This document shows, in pieces, positions 51,275 to 60,398 of a stretch of DNA of 64,000 bases. The notes under the pieces were generated by a model, which saw only the letters and a list, made by a program, of their open reading frames with translations, did no database searches and was not told the DNA's origin. Positions within the stretch are counted from its first letter, which is position 1, and every line of letters starts with the position of its first letter. The position numbers were made by a program, and so were the translations under genes. The DNA is from Bradyrhizobiaceae bacterium. Lineage in GTDB: Bacteria; Pseudomonadota; Alphaproteobacteria; Rhizobiales; Xanthobacteraceae. The stretch lies in the NCBI GenBank assembly GCA_020853885.1, contig JADYXZ010000010.1, positions 175,153 to 239,152 of the forward strand, given 5' to 3'.

Positions 51275-53443
51275 ATGGCTGAAGTCTCCTTCCATTCGGA
51301 AATCCAGGGCCTGCGGCTCGGCAATGGCGAGACCTTCTATGGCGAGGGGATCCTTGCGGTGACGAAGGCGCTGCTGCAATCGGGCGTCGCCTATGTCGGC
51401 GGCTACCAAGGCGCGCCGGTGACGCATCTCCTCGACGTGCTGGTGCAATCGGGCGAGATGCTCGAGGAGCTCGGCATTCATCTCGAGACCTGCACCAACG
51501 AGGCCGCGGCGGCGGCGATGCTCGGCGCCTCGATCAATTATCCGCTGCGCGGCGCGGTATGCTGGAAGTCGATCGTCGGCACGAACGTCGCATCGGACGC
51601 GCTCTCCAACCTCGCTTCGGCGGGCGTGGTCGGCGGCGCCATGATCATCGTCGGCGAGGACTACGGCGAAGGCGCCAGCGTCATCCAGGAGCGCACGCAC
51701 GCGGTCGCGCTGAAGTCGTCCATGTGGCTGCTCGATCCGCGGCCGGAGCTGCCCACCATCGTGCGGCTCGTGGAAAAAGGCTTCGAGCTTTCGGAAGCGT
51801 CGAACACGCCGGTCATTCTGGAGCTGCGCGTGCGCGCCTGCCACGTGTTCGGCTCGTTCGAGGCGAAGGACAACGTGGCGCCCGCCTATTCGGCGAACAA
51901 CCGGCTGGCGCCGGCGAAGTTCCAGTACAATCGCCTCGCGCATCCGCCGGTGACTTTCCCGCAGGAAGTGGCGAAGTTCGAGCACCGGCTGCCGGCCGCG
52001 CGCAAGTTCATCCTCGAGCACAAGCTGAACGAACGCATCGGGCCGGAGCGCGGCGACATCGGCATCATCGTGCAGGGCGGGTTGTTCAACGCGCTCAATT
52101 CGCGGCTGTCGCTCGCGGGCCTCTCCGACGCCTATGGCGACGTGCAACTTCCGACGCTCGTCCTCAACGTCACGCACCCCTTGGTGCCGGAGGAGATCAC
52201 GAGCTTCTGCGCGGGCAAGCGCGCGGTGCTGCTCGTGGAGGAAGGCTCGCCGGATTTTATCGAGCAGTCGATCGCGCACATTCTGCGCAAAGCCGACCTC
52301 AACACCAAACTGCACGGCAAGGATTTCCTGCTCATGGCGGGCGAATACACCCCGCTCGTGCTGGGCAAGGGGCTCGCGCAGTTCCTCGCCGCCTATGGCC
52401 GCAAGAACGAGCCGCTCGAGGACTGGATCGCGGGCGTCGAGCAGCGGAACGGCGAAGTGGCGAAGGCGCTCTCGACAGCGCTGCCGCCGCGGCCGCCGAC
52501 CTTCTGCACCGGCTGCCCGGAGCGGCCGATCTTCTCGGCAATGAAGATTCTCAAGAAGGAAATGGGGCCGGTGCATGTGGCGGTCGACATCGGATGTCAT
52601 GCGCTCGCGACCTTCCCGCCGTTCAGCCAGGGCAACTCGATCCTCGGCTACGGCATGTCGCTCGCCTCGGCGGCGGCGGTCTCCGGCACGCAGGAGCATC
52701 GCCCGGTGTCGATCATGGGCGACGGCGGCTTCTGGCATAACGGGCTGCTTTCCGGCGTCGCGGGCGCAGTGCTCAATAAGGATGACGAGATCCTGATCGT
52801 CATGAACAACGGCTATTCCAGCGCGACCGGACAGCAGGACCTGCCGTCGAGCGCGCCGGAGGACGACGGCCGCGGGCGTGGCGTCGACATCGAGGACGCC
52901 GTGAAAAGTCTCGGCGTGCGCTGGATCAAGCGCGTGCGCACCTATGGCGTGGCGAACGTCGTGAAGACGCTGCGCGAAGCGCTGCAGACGCCGGATGACG
53001 GCCTCAAGGTCATCATCGCTGATGGCGAGTGCCAGCTTGCGCGCCAGCGCCGCATCCGGCCGGAGCGGGCGCGGCTCGCGGCGGCAGGCAAGCGGGTGGA
53101 GCGCAACCGCTTCTGGGTCGATCCCGAGGTCTGCACCGGCGACCATTCCTGCATCCGGCTGTCCGGCTGCCCCTCGCTCACGGTGAAACCGAACGAGGAC
53201 CCGCTGCGCACCGATCCCATCGCGCACGTGAACAACGATTGCGTGGGCTGCGGCCTTTGCGGCGAGGTGAGCCACGCGGCGCAGCTCTGCCCGTCGTTCG
53301 CCGAGATCAACGTGATCGAGAATCCGAACCTGTGGGACCGCGCGCGCCATCGTGTCTCACAGGCGCTGATCCGACTGTTCGGTGGCGGACAGGGCCGGCA
53401 GGCGGCGCCCGCCGCCGAACCGACGCTCGTTCCGGCGGAGTAG
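51275..53443 (+). CDS. Indolepyruvate-type ferredoxin oxidoreductase, alpha subunit
   Basis: A 722-residue thiamine-diphosphate and iron-sulfur enzyme oxidising an aryl 2-oxoacid to its acyl-CoA. GYQGAPVTHLLDVL is the N-terminal pyrimidine domain, PPTFCTGCPERPIF the start of the TPP domain, and SIMGDGGFWHNGLL with MNNGYSSATGQQ the TPP-binding motif. The C-terminal ferredoxin part has CTGDHSCIRLSGCP, an atypical first cluster, and CVGCGLCG...CP, a normal one. It begins 14 bases after the MarR gene. Confidence 0.88.
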   Translation: MAEVSFHSEIQGLRLGNGETFYGEGILAVTKALLQSGVAYVGGYQGAPVTHLLDVLVQSGEMLEELGIHLETCTNEAAAAAMLGASINYPLRGAVCWKSIVGTNVASDALSNLASAGVVGGAMIIVGEDYGEGASVIQERTHAVALKSSMWLLDPRPELPTIVRLVEKGFELSEASNTPVILELRVRACHVFGSFEAKDNVAPAYSANNRLAPAKFQYNRLAHPPVTFPQEVAKFEHRLPAARKFILEHKLNERIGPERGDIGIIVQGGLFNALNSRLSLAGLSDAYGDVQLPTLVLNVTHPLVPEEITSFCAGKRAVLLVEEGSPDFIEQSIAHILRKADLNTKLHGKDFLLMAGEYTPLVLGKGLAQFLAAYGRKNEPLEDWIAGVEQRNGEVAKALSTALPPRPPTFCTGCPERPIFSAMKILKKEMGPVHVAVDIGCHALATFPPFSQGNSILGYGMSLASAAAVSGTQEHRPVSIMGDGGFWHNGLLSGVAGAVLNKDDEILIVMNNGYSSATGQQDLPSSAPEDDGRGRGVDIEDAVKSLGVRWIKRVRTYGVANVVKTLREALQTPDDGLKVIIADGECQLARQRRIRPERARLAAAGKRVERNRFWVDPEVCTGDHSCIRLSGCPSLTVKPNEDPLRTDPIAHVNNDCVGCGLCGEVSHAAQLCPSFAEINVIENPNLWDRARHRVSQALIRLFGGGQGRQAAPAAEPTLVPAE

Positions 53444-53446
53444 ATC

Positions 53447-54973
53447 ATGAGCGATGCGAAACCCATTCGGCTCCTGATCGCAGCACTCGGCGGCGAAGGC
53501 GGCGGCGTGCTCGCCGGCTGGATCTCCAATGCGGCGAACGCGAGCGGCCATTTCTCGCAACGCACGTCGATCCCCGGCGTCGCGCAGCGCACCGGCGCCA
53601 CGACCTACTACATCGAAATCCTCGAAGGCGGCGCCAAGGCGCGCGGACAACGGCCGGTGCTCGCGCTCAACGCCGCACCCGGCGAAGTGGACCTCGTGGC
53701 GGCGAGCGAGTTGCTCGAAACCGTGCGCACGATCCAGGCGGGCTATGTCAGCCCCGACCGCACCTTCCTGATCGCGTCGCAGAGCCGCGTGTTCACGGTC
53801 GACGAGAAGTCGGCGATGGGCGACGGCCGGCTCGATCCGGAGCGGATGGAAAGCGTCGCGCGCAAGTTCGCGAAGGAGGCAGTGATCGCCGATTTCGCGG
53901 CCGCCGCCGCGGCGGCACGCTGCCAGCCGAATGCTGTGCTGCTCGGCGCGATCGCCGGCTCCGGCAAGCTGCCGATTCCGGTGGAAACATTCCGGGCGGC
54001 GATCGAGGCAGAGGGCAAGGCGGTCGAGGCCAACCTGCGCGGCTTCGAGGCGGGCCTGCAGATCGCCGCGGGCGCGGCGGCGCCGGCTCCGGAGCGCGAT
54101 GTGCCGGCCGGCCCGGCCCGGACCGAGACCGCAGGCGAGATCGAAACGCGGGCGAGAAAATCGCTGCCCGTCGTTGCCGCGAACATCGCAGCCGAAGGCG
54201 TGCGGCGCCTGCTCGACTATCAAGGGCCGGAATATGCCTCGCTCTATCTCGACCGGCTCGAGCGCTTCGCCGCGAAGCCCGGGATCGACGCGACGCTCGT
54301 CCGCGAGCTGGCGCGGCACCTGGCGGTGCGCATGAGCTTCGAGGACACGATCCGCGTCGCGCAACTGAAGCTCAGGGGCGGCCGCGTCGGCCGGCTGCGC
54401 GACGAGGCGAAAGTGCGCGAGCGCGACATCGTCGAGATCACCGAATTCCTGAAGCCGGGGCCGGAGGAGATCTTCTCGCTGCTGCCGCCCGCGCTCGGGC
54501 GCGGCGTGCTGCGGCTCGTCGCGCGCATGGGCTGGATGGAAAAGTCTTTCCCCATGAAAGTGCGGACGACGCGCGTGGGCGGGTTCCTGCGGCTGCAGAT
54601 GCTCGCAAAGCTGCGCGGTTTTCGTCCGCGCACGCTCCGCTACGCCGAAGAACAGGCATGGATCGAGCGCTGGCTCGGGCTGGTCGAGCGCGCGGCGGCC
54701 GTCGATGTCGAGGCGGCGCGCGAAGTGGTGGAGACCGCGCGGCTCGTAAAGGGCTATGGCGAGACCTACAAGCGCGGCCGCGGCAACTGGGACCGCATCG
54801 CGGCAGAAATCATCGAGCCGTTCCTCGCCGGGCAGTTGCCGGCCGGTCAATTCGCGGATGCGGTGCTGCAGTCGCGGCTTGCGGCGCTCGCCGACCCCGA
54901 TGGCGCGCGGCTCGGAAACGTGATCGAATCCGTGCGGTCGCTGTCCGCCGAGCGGCGGATCGCCGCCGAGTGA
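53447..54973 (+). CDS. Indolepyruvate-type oxidoreductase, beta subunit with C-terminal extension
   Basis: A 508-residue partner of the preceding subunit, three bases downstream. Residues 1-190 are the gamma/beta domain of 2-oxoacid oxidoreductases (LLIAALGGEGGGVLAGWI, SIPGVAQRTGATTYYIE). The rest is a helical extension (DUF6537-like) seen in the proteobacterial form, with YQGPEYASLYLDRLERF and LAKLRGFRPRTLRYAEEQ. Classical archaeal IorB lacks this extension. Its function is unknown. Confidence 0.87.
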   Translation: MSDAKPIRLLIAALGGEGGGVLAGWISNAANASGHFSQRTSIPGVAQRTGATTYYIEILEGGAKARGQRPVLALNAAPGEVDLVAASELLETVRTIQAGYVSPDRTFLIASQSRVFTVDEKSAMGDGRLDPERMESVARKFAKEAVIADFAAAAAAARCQPNAVLLGAIAGSGKLPIPVETFRAAIEAEGKAVEANLRGFEAGLQIAAGAAAPAPERDVPAGPARTETAGEIETRARKSLPVVAANIAAEGVRRLLDYQGPEYASLYLDRLERFAAKPGIDATLVRELARHLAVRMSFEDTIRVAQLKLRGGRVGRLRDEAKVRERDIVEITEFLKPGPEEIFSLLPPALGRGVLRLVARMGWMEKSFPMKVRTTRVGGFLRLQMLAKLRGFRPRTLRYAEEQAWIERWLGLVERAAAVDVEAAREVVETARLVKGYGETYKRGRGNWDRIAAEIIEPFLAGQLPAGQFADAVLQSRLAALADPDGARLGNVIESVRSLSAERRIAAE

Positions 54974-54980
54974 GCAAGCC

Positions 54981-55883
54981 ATGCGCAAGGTGAAGATCGT
55001 TCCCGAAGCCGAGGACGAATATCGCGTCCGGCCCGATCCGGACGACCCGAAGCTCACGGTGCGCGTCGCAGGCGTCGATCAGACCGGCGCGCGGGTCAAG
55101 ACCGGCGTCGTGGTCGAGCGGCCGCTCACGATCTTCCTGAACCGGCAGGAGATCGTCACCGCGATGACGATCGGGGATTATCCGGAATATCTCGCGCTCG
55201 GATTCCTGTTGAATCAGAATATGTTGCGGCTGGACGACGTGGTGACTGCGGTCGAGTGCGACGACGACCTCGAGGTGGTGGTCGTGCGCACGAAGCGCGC
55301 TACCGATTACGAAGAGAAGCTGAAGAAGAAAGTGCAGACCTCGGGCTGCGCGCAGGGCACCGTGTTCGGCGACCTGATGGAGGCGATCGAGAACGCGAGC
55401 CTGCCGAAGGCGGAGCTGCGCACATCGTGGCTTTACGCCCTGACCCACAAGATCAACACGACGCCGTCGCTCTATCTCGAAGCGGGCGCGATCCACGGCT
55501 GCGTGCTGTGCGAACAGGACCGGCCGCTCGTCTATATGGAGGACGTCGGCCGGCACAACGCGGTCGACAAGATCGCCGGCTGGATGTTCAGGAACAACGT
55601 CCGGCCGGACGACAAGATCTTCTACACGACCGGCCGGCTCACCTCGGAGATGGTGATCAAGACGGTGCGCATGGGCATCCCGATTCTGGTGTCGCGGTCG
55701 GGCTTCACCGCCTGGGGCGTCGAGCTTGCGCGCAAGGCCGGACTCACGCTGATCGGCCGCGCGCGCGGCAAGCGGTTCCTCGCGCTCTCCGGCGAGGAAC
55801 GCATCGTGTTCGACCAGGACCTGCGCTACGTCGAGGACGAGAGCGCGAAGCATCGGCGCAAAGCCGCGGTGCATGAAGACTGA
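54981..55883 (+). CDS. fdhD: Formate dehydrogenase accessory sulfurtransferase FdhD
   Basis: A 300-residue protein that passes sulfur to the molybdenum or tungsten cofactor of formate dehydrogenase. FLNRQEIVTAMTIGDYPEYLALGFL, YMEDVGRHNAVDKIAGWM and FYTTGRLTSEMVIKTVRMGIP are the FdhD motifs. The active-site loop reads TSGCAQGTVFG with one cysteine; the E. coli protein has two (CGVC). It starts seven bases after the oxidoreductase subunit. No formate dehydrogenase is in the window. Confidence 0.93.
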   Translation: MRKVKIVPEAEDEYRVRPDPDDPKLTVRVAGVDQTGARVKTGVVVERPLTIFLNRQEIVTAMTIGDYPEYLALGFLLNQNMLRLDDVVTAVECDDDLEVVVVRTKRATDYEEKLKKKVQTSGCAQGTVFGDLMEAIENASLPKAELRTSWLYALTHKINTTPSLYLEAGAIHGCVLCEQDRPLVYMEDVGRHNAVDKIAGWMFRNNVRPDDKIFYTTGRLTSEMVIKTVRMGIPILVSRSGFTAWGVELARKAGLTLIGRARGKRFLALSGEERIVFDQDLRYVEDESAKHRRKAAVHED

Positions 55884-56505
55884 ATCTTCTCCGACGCTCG
55901 GCCTCGTGCTTGCCGGCGGCCTTGCGCGCCGCATGGGCGGCGGCGACAAGGCGCTGCTTACGATCGGCGGCGTGACGATCCTCGACCGCGTGCTCGCGCG
56001 GCTCAAGCCGCAATGCGCGGACATCATCCTCAACGCGAACGGCGACCCCGCGCGCTTTGCCCGCTTCGGCCTGCCGGTCGTGGCCGACGACATTCCGGAT
56101 TTTGCCGGACCGCTCGCGGGGATTCTCGCGGGACTTGACTGGGTAGCGAAGCACGCGCCTGAGATCGAATGGATCGCGAGCGTGCCGGGCGACTGCCCGT
56201 TCGTGCCGCGCGATCTCGTTCCGCGGCTGCACGCGGCGCGCGTCGAGGCGGGAACGCTGCTCGCCTGCGCGAAGTCTGGCGACTGGCGGCATCCGGTCGC
56301 CGGCCTGTGGCCGGTCTCGCTGCGCGCCGATCTTCGCCATGCGCTGATGCACGAGGGACTTCACAAGATCGAGATCTGGACCGCGCGCCACGGCATCGCA
56401 CTCGCGGAATGGCCGGACAAGCCGGTCGATCCGTTCTTCAACGTCAACCGGCCGGAGGATCTGGCCGAAGCAGAGCGTCTTTTGGCGCAACACCCGAACT
56501 GCTGA
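55873..56505 (+). CDS. mobA: Molybdenum cofactor guanylyltransferase MobA
   Basis: A 210-residue nucleotidyltransferase that adds GMP to molybdopterin to make MGD. LVLAGGLARRMGGGDKALLTIGG is the GTP-binding motif, followed by VADDIPDFAGPLAGILAGL and ASVPGDCPFVPRDLV with the metal-binding aspartate. It overlaps fdhD by 11 bases and converges on moeA. MGD is the cofactor form used by formate dehydrogenase, so the pairing with fdhD is sensible. Confidence 0.94.
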   Translation: MKTESSPTLGLVLAGGLARRMGGGDKALLTIGGVTILDRVLARLKPQCADIILNANGDPARFARFGLPVVADDIPDFAGPLAGILAGLDWVAKHAPEIEWIASVPGDCPFVPRDLVPRLHAARVEAGTLLACAKSGDWRHPVAGLWPVSLRADLRHALMHEGLHKIEIWTARHGIALAEWPDKPVDPFFNVNRPEDLAEAERLLAQHPNC

Positions 56506-56544
56506 ATACCGGGCGGCGCGCGCCCGGAAGAGCCCGTTCGGCGC

Positions 56545-57801
56545 TCAGCCAACAAGCGCCGCGTAGGAGAGAAAGCCGACGGTGGATCCGGGCTCCACCT
56601 CGACCCGGTCCTCCAGCAACTCGGCGAGGCCGTCGGTCTCCGTCAGCGAGGTGATCACGCCCGCGCCGTCCTGCGGGTGCTTCACCGCTTCGATAACGCC
56701 GTCCGCACCGCGGCGCAGGCCGACGCGAACATATTCGCGGCGGCCTTTCTTCTTCCTGTATTTGAAGGCCGCCCGCACGGGCAGTGCGCTTGCGGGTGTT
56801 GCCTCGGCGCCGGCGAGCCGCTGGATGAGCGGCCGCGCCACATGCACGAAGGTGACGAACACGGCGACCGGGTTGCCCGGGAGCCCCGCGAACGCGGTGC
56901 CGCGCACGACGCCCATGGCGACCGGACGTCCCGGCTTGATCGCAAGCCGCCAGAACACGAGCTTGCCAACCTGCTCGACCGCGGCCTTGACGTGATCCGC
57001 GTCGCCCGTGGAGACGCCGCCGGAAGTCAGGATCAGGTCGTGCCCTTCGGCAGCCGCGGCAAGCGCGGGCGCGAGCTCTGCCGGATCGTCCTTGAGGATG
57101 CCGAGATCGTGCGGCTCGGCGCCCATCTCGCGGAGCAGCGCCAGCAGGAGATAGCGGTTGGCGTCGTAGAGCGCGCTCGCGCCGAGCGGCTTGCCCGGCT
57201 CGACGATCTCGTCGCCGGTGGAGAAGACGGCCACGCGCGGCCTTCGGCGCACTTCGATCTGCGTGCAGCCGATCGCGGCGGCAAGCGCCACGTCCTGCGG
57301 TCCGAGCCGCCGGCCGGCCGGGAGCGCAACGGCGCCTTCCGCGATGTCTTCGCCGCGAAGACGGCGGTTGGCGCCGGGCTGCAGGCCAGCGGGCACGATC
57401 ACCGTCTCGCCGTCGACGCGGCAATCCTCCTGCATGAAAACGGTATCGGCGCCCTTCGGCATCGGCGCGCCGGTGAAGATGCGGATCGCCTCCCCGGCGC
57501 CGACCGAAGCTTCCGTGCGGCTACCGGCCTGCATGCGGCCCGCAATCCGGAACCGCGTCTCGCCATCCGCCGCGAGATCGGCATGGCGCACGGCGTAACC
57601 GTCGACCGCCGAGTTATCGAATGGCGGCAGCGAGACCTTCGTCCGCAGGTCATGCGCGACGACGCGGCCGAGCGTGTCGGCGAGACCAACCTTCTCCGTC
57701 TCGCGCACCGGCGGCACATGCGCCGCCATCAGCGCAGCGGCGTCCTCGATCGCCAGGAGCGTGCCGCCGAAGGCAAAGCAATCGTCGGAGAGCTGCGCCA
57801 T
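56545..57801 (-). CDS. moeA: Molybdopterin molybdotransferase MoeA
   Basis: A 418-residue enzyme that inserts molybdate into adenylylated molybdopterin. FDNSAVDGYAVRHAD has the conserved Asp, FTGAPMPKGADTVFMQED, GDEIVEPGKPLGASALYDANR and TSGGVSTGDADHV, then LPGNPVAVFVTFV, complete the catalytic motif set, so this is the canonical copy of three MoeA-like proteins here. It overlaps the mobB stop (TGATG). Confidence 0.95.
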   Translation of the reverse strand: MAQLSDDCFAFGGTLLAIEDAAALMAAHVPPVRETEKVGLADTLGRVVAHDLRTKVSLPPFDNSAVDGYAVRHADLAADGETRFRIAGRMQAGSRTEASVGAGEAIRIFTGAPMPKGADTVFMQEDCRVDGETVIVPAGLQPGANRRLRGEDIAEGAVALPAGRRLGPQDVALAAAIGCTQIEVRRRPRVAVFSTGDEIVEPGKPLGASALYDANRYLLLALLREMGAEPHDLGILKDDPAELAPALAAAAEGHDLILTSGGVSTGDADHVKAAVEQVGKLVFWRLAIKPGRPVAMGVVRGTAFAGLPGNPVAVFVTFVHVARPLIQRLAGAEATPASALPVRAAFKYRKKKGRREYVRVGLRRGADGVIEAVKHPQDGAGVITSLTETDGLAELLEDRVEVEPGSTVGFLSYAALVG

Positions 57802-58328
57802 CAGACCGGCTCCGCATCGGCGGCGATCCGATCGACCGGAATCGATTCGATCATCAGCACATCGGCGATCTTTTCCGCGTCGCCGAGGTCGAGCACAGGA
57901 ACCCGCGCGGCGGGCACCGGCGCGTCGGAAGCGACGGCGACGATCCAGTCGTCATCGGGATGCAGGAGCGGCTTGCCGACCTCAGCGCGATAGACCTCGA
58001 GTTTGGGGTGGGCCTGGCGCTTGTAGCCCTCGACGATCACGAGATCGACGGGCGTGAGGCGCGCGAGCAGATCGTGGAGGCCGGGCTCCTCCTCGCCGCG
58101 CAGCTCATGAATATGCGCCCAGCGGCGCGCCGAGGACACGAAGACCTCGGTCGCGCCGGCCGTCCGGTGGGTATGGGAATCCTTGCCCGGAATGTCGACA
58201 TCGAAGCCGTGATGGGCGTGCTTGACGGTGGACACCCGCAGCCCGCGGGCGACCAGCACCGGGATAACCCGGGCGACGAGGGTGGTTTTGCCGGAGCCGC
58301 TCCAGCCGGCGAGCCCGATGATGCGCAT
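57801..58328 (-). CDS. mobB: Molybdopterin-guanine dinucleotide biosynthesis protein MobB
   Basis: A 175-residue P-loop GTPase-like protein. The Walker A is IGLAGWSGSGKTTLVARVIP, followed by VSTVKHAHHGFDVDIPGKDS and VDLVIVEGYKRQAHPKLEVYR, all MobB hallmarks. It assists MobA in MGD formation. Translationally coupled to moeA downstream. Confidence 0.95.
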   Translation of the reverse strand: MRIIGLAGWSGSGKTTLVARVIPVLVARGLRVSTVKHAHHGFDVDIPGKDSHTHRTAGATEVFVSSARRWAHIHELRGEEEPGLHDLLARLTPVDLVIVEGYKRQAHPKLEVYRAEVGKPLLHPDDDWIVAVASDAPVPAARVPVLDLGDAEKIADVLMIESIPVDRIAADAEPV

Positions 58329-58400
58329 GGCGGTCTTATAGCAAAACGGCCGGCGTCCAGGGGTCGGATTCAGGAGGCGGATGGAAGCATCTGTTCCAAA

Positions 58401-60398
58401 TCAGACGGCGGCGGGGCGCATGCCGAGCGCGGCGATCTTCTCGCGCACTTTGGAATTGCGCAAAGCGGCAAGGAACGCCTGCACTGCCGGGCGGTCGCGC
58501 CGCGCTTCGACGAGCAGGAAGTCGTAATGTTCCGGCGCGAGCGGCAGGAAGCCGAGGCCATAGAGCCGCGCCACGGATTCGATGGCGACGCCCCAGTCGG
58601 CGCGGCCCTGCGCGACGGCCGCGGCGACGGCGTTGTGCGAGCGCGGCTGGTTGCCGTAGCCCGACGGCCGCGCGCCGCCCAACAACTGGTCGATCAGCAC
58701 GCGCGTGCCGGCGCCGGCATTGCGGTTGACCATGATGCAGGCCGGATCGGCCAGCGCGGATTTGACGGCCTCGGCAGCGGCCTTGCCCTCGAAGCGTGCG
58801 TCGCACTGACGATATACGATGCCCTGCATGCGCTCCCAGCCGCGGACGAGAGAAAGGCCGGGCTCGAGGAGATGCTCGTTATATTTGCCGCTCGCAGGAT
58901 CCATCAGGTGCACGGGCGCGAGATCGCATTCGCCGCGCCGGGCGGCGGCAACGCCGCCCTGACTGCCGACGGCAATGCGGCGGGTCGTGAACCCCTGCTC
59001 CGCCAATCGTCCGAGCATTGCATCGAGCGCCACGCAGTGGCTGCCGGTCAGCACGAGATCGGGCACACGCACCGACTTGCCGAGCAGCGTCACCGGCGCG
59101 TGCGTGCCGGCGTCGATGCTGCCCGTCAGCGCATCGACCTCGATGAAGCCGTCGGCTTCCGAGAAGGCCGTGACCGCGCCCGAGCCTTTGCCGATCGGAA
59201 ACGCAACGGGGCCGCTCTCGCCCGCCACGAGCGCCACCAGCGCGAATTCCTTGCGCCCGAGCTCGGACGGCAGGCGCACGGGGATCGTCGCCTCGACGCT
59301 TTCCGCGGCTTCGGGCGGAAGACCGGCGAACGCCCGCAAGACCGGCGCGACATAGGCGTGAAAGGTGAAGATCGCCGAGGTCGGAAAGCCGGGGAGCACG
59401 ATCACCGGCGTCTTGCCGATGACGGCGAGGCAAAGCGGCTTGCCGGGCTTGAGCGCGACGCCGTGCACGAGAATGCCAGGCTTGCCGAGCTTCGAGACCA
59501 CGCGATGGGAGAGGTCGCCCGCACCCTTTGAAGTGCCGCCGGAGAGCACCACCATGTCGCAGTCTGTCAGGACATGGCGGATGGCCTTGTCGAGCACGGC
59601 TTCATCATCGGGAAAGGCGCCAAACTGGACCGCCTCGCCACCGGCTTCGGCCACGGCGGCGGCGATGATCGCGCCATTGCTGTCATAGACGGTGCCGGGT
59701 GCAAGCGGCTTGCCCGGCTCGGTCAGCTCGTTGCCGGTGGAAAGCACCGCCACCTTCGGCTTGCGCACGACCTCGACCAAGGCAAGGCCGCAGGCGGCCA
59801 GCATGCCGATCTCACGCGAGCCGATCTGCACGCCGCGGCGAAGCAGCGTCTCGCCGCGGGCGATGTCGGAACCGGCATAGGATACGAACTGTCCGGGCGA
59901 AACGGCGCGGCGCAGCTCGATGGCGGGCCCTCTCTCCGTCTCGACGAGATCGGTCCATTCGATCATGACGACGGCATCGGCGCCGCGCGGCAGCATGCCG
60001 CCCGTCGCAATCGCGGTCGCGGTGCCGGGCGCGACAGTGAGCGAAGGTGCCGCGCCGCAGGTGAGCACCTCCGCATTGAGGAGCAGCCGGCGCGGTCTTG
60101 CATCGCTCGCGCCGGCCGTGTCGGACGCGCTGACGGCGAAGCCGTCGACGTTCGAGCGGTCGAACGGCGGCGCGTCGACCGCGGCTTCGATGTCGTGCGC
60201 GAGCACGCGGCCGAGCGCGTCCGCGAGGGCGACCGTCTCGGCGCCGAGCGGAGCGAGATCGAGATGCCGCTCGAACCTCGCCTTCGCTTCTTCCGCCGAC
60301 ACCACTTCGAGGAACTGCTCCTGCCGCGCGGCGGCGCGCACGGCATCGAGGAGCTTGCCGGGCGGAAGAGGAAATTTCCGGGTGCGGTCGCTGCTCAC
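58401..60398 (-). CDS. MoeA fused to a C-terminal periplasmic-binding-like domain
   Basis: A 665-residue two-part protein. Residues 1-430 or so are MoeA-like with FDRSNVDGFAV, GGMLPRGADAVVMIE, STGNELTEPGKPLAPGTVYDSN, SGGTSKGAGD and LPGFPTSAIFTFH. From about 430 a PBP-like domain starts (LTGSHCVALDAMLGRLAEQ, SQGGVAAARRGECDLAPVHLMD, RNAGAGTRVLIDQLL), resembling LysR or molybdate/tungstate-binding sensors. The start is a GTG overlapping the previous stop (GTGA). The fused domain suggests sensing or delivery of a ligand, possibly molybdate, tungstate or a cofactor. Confidence 0.9.
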   Translation of the reverse strand: MSSDRTRKFPLPPGKLLDAVRAAARQEQFLEVVSAEEAKARFERHLDLAPLGAETVALADALGRVLAHDIEAAVDAPPFDRSNVDGFAVSASDTAGASDARPRRLLLNAEVLTCGAAPSLTVAPGTATAIATGGMLPRGADAVVMIEWTDLVETERGPAIELRRAVSPGQFVSYAGSDIARGETLLRRGVQIGSREIGMLAACGLALVEVVRKPKVAVLSTGNELTEPGKPLAPGTVYDSNGAIIAAAVAEAGGEAVQFGAFPDDEAVLDKAIRHVLTDCDMVVLSGGTSKGAGDLSHRVVSKLGKPGILVHGVALKPGKPLCLAVIGKTPVIVLPGFPTSAIFTFHAYVAPVLRAFAGLPPEAAESVEATIPVRLPSELGRKEFALVALVAGESGPVAFPIGKGSGAVTAFSEADGFIEVDALTGSIDAGTHAPVTLLGKSVRVPDLVLTGSHCVALDAMLGRLAEQGFTTRRIAVGSQGGVAAARRGECDLAPVHLMDPASGKYNEHLLEPGLSLVRGWERMQGIVYRQCDARFEGKAAAEAVKSALADPACIMVNRNAGAGTRVLIDQLLGGARPSGYGNQPRSHNAVAAAVAQGRADWGVAIESVARLYGLGFLPLAPEHYDFLLVEARRDRPAVQAFLAALRNSKVREKIAALGMRPAAV

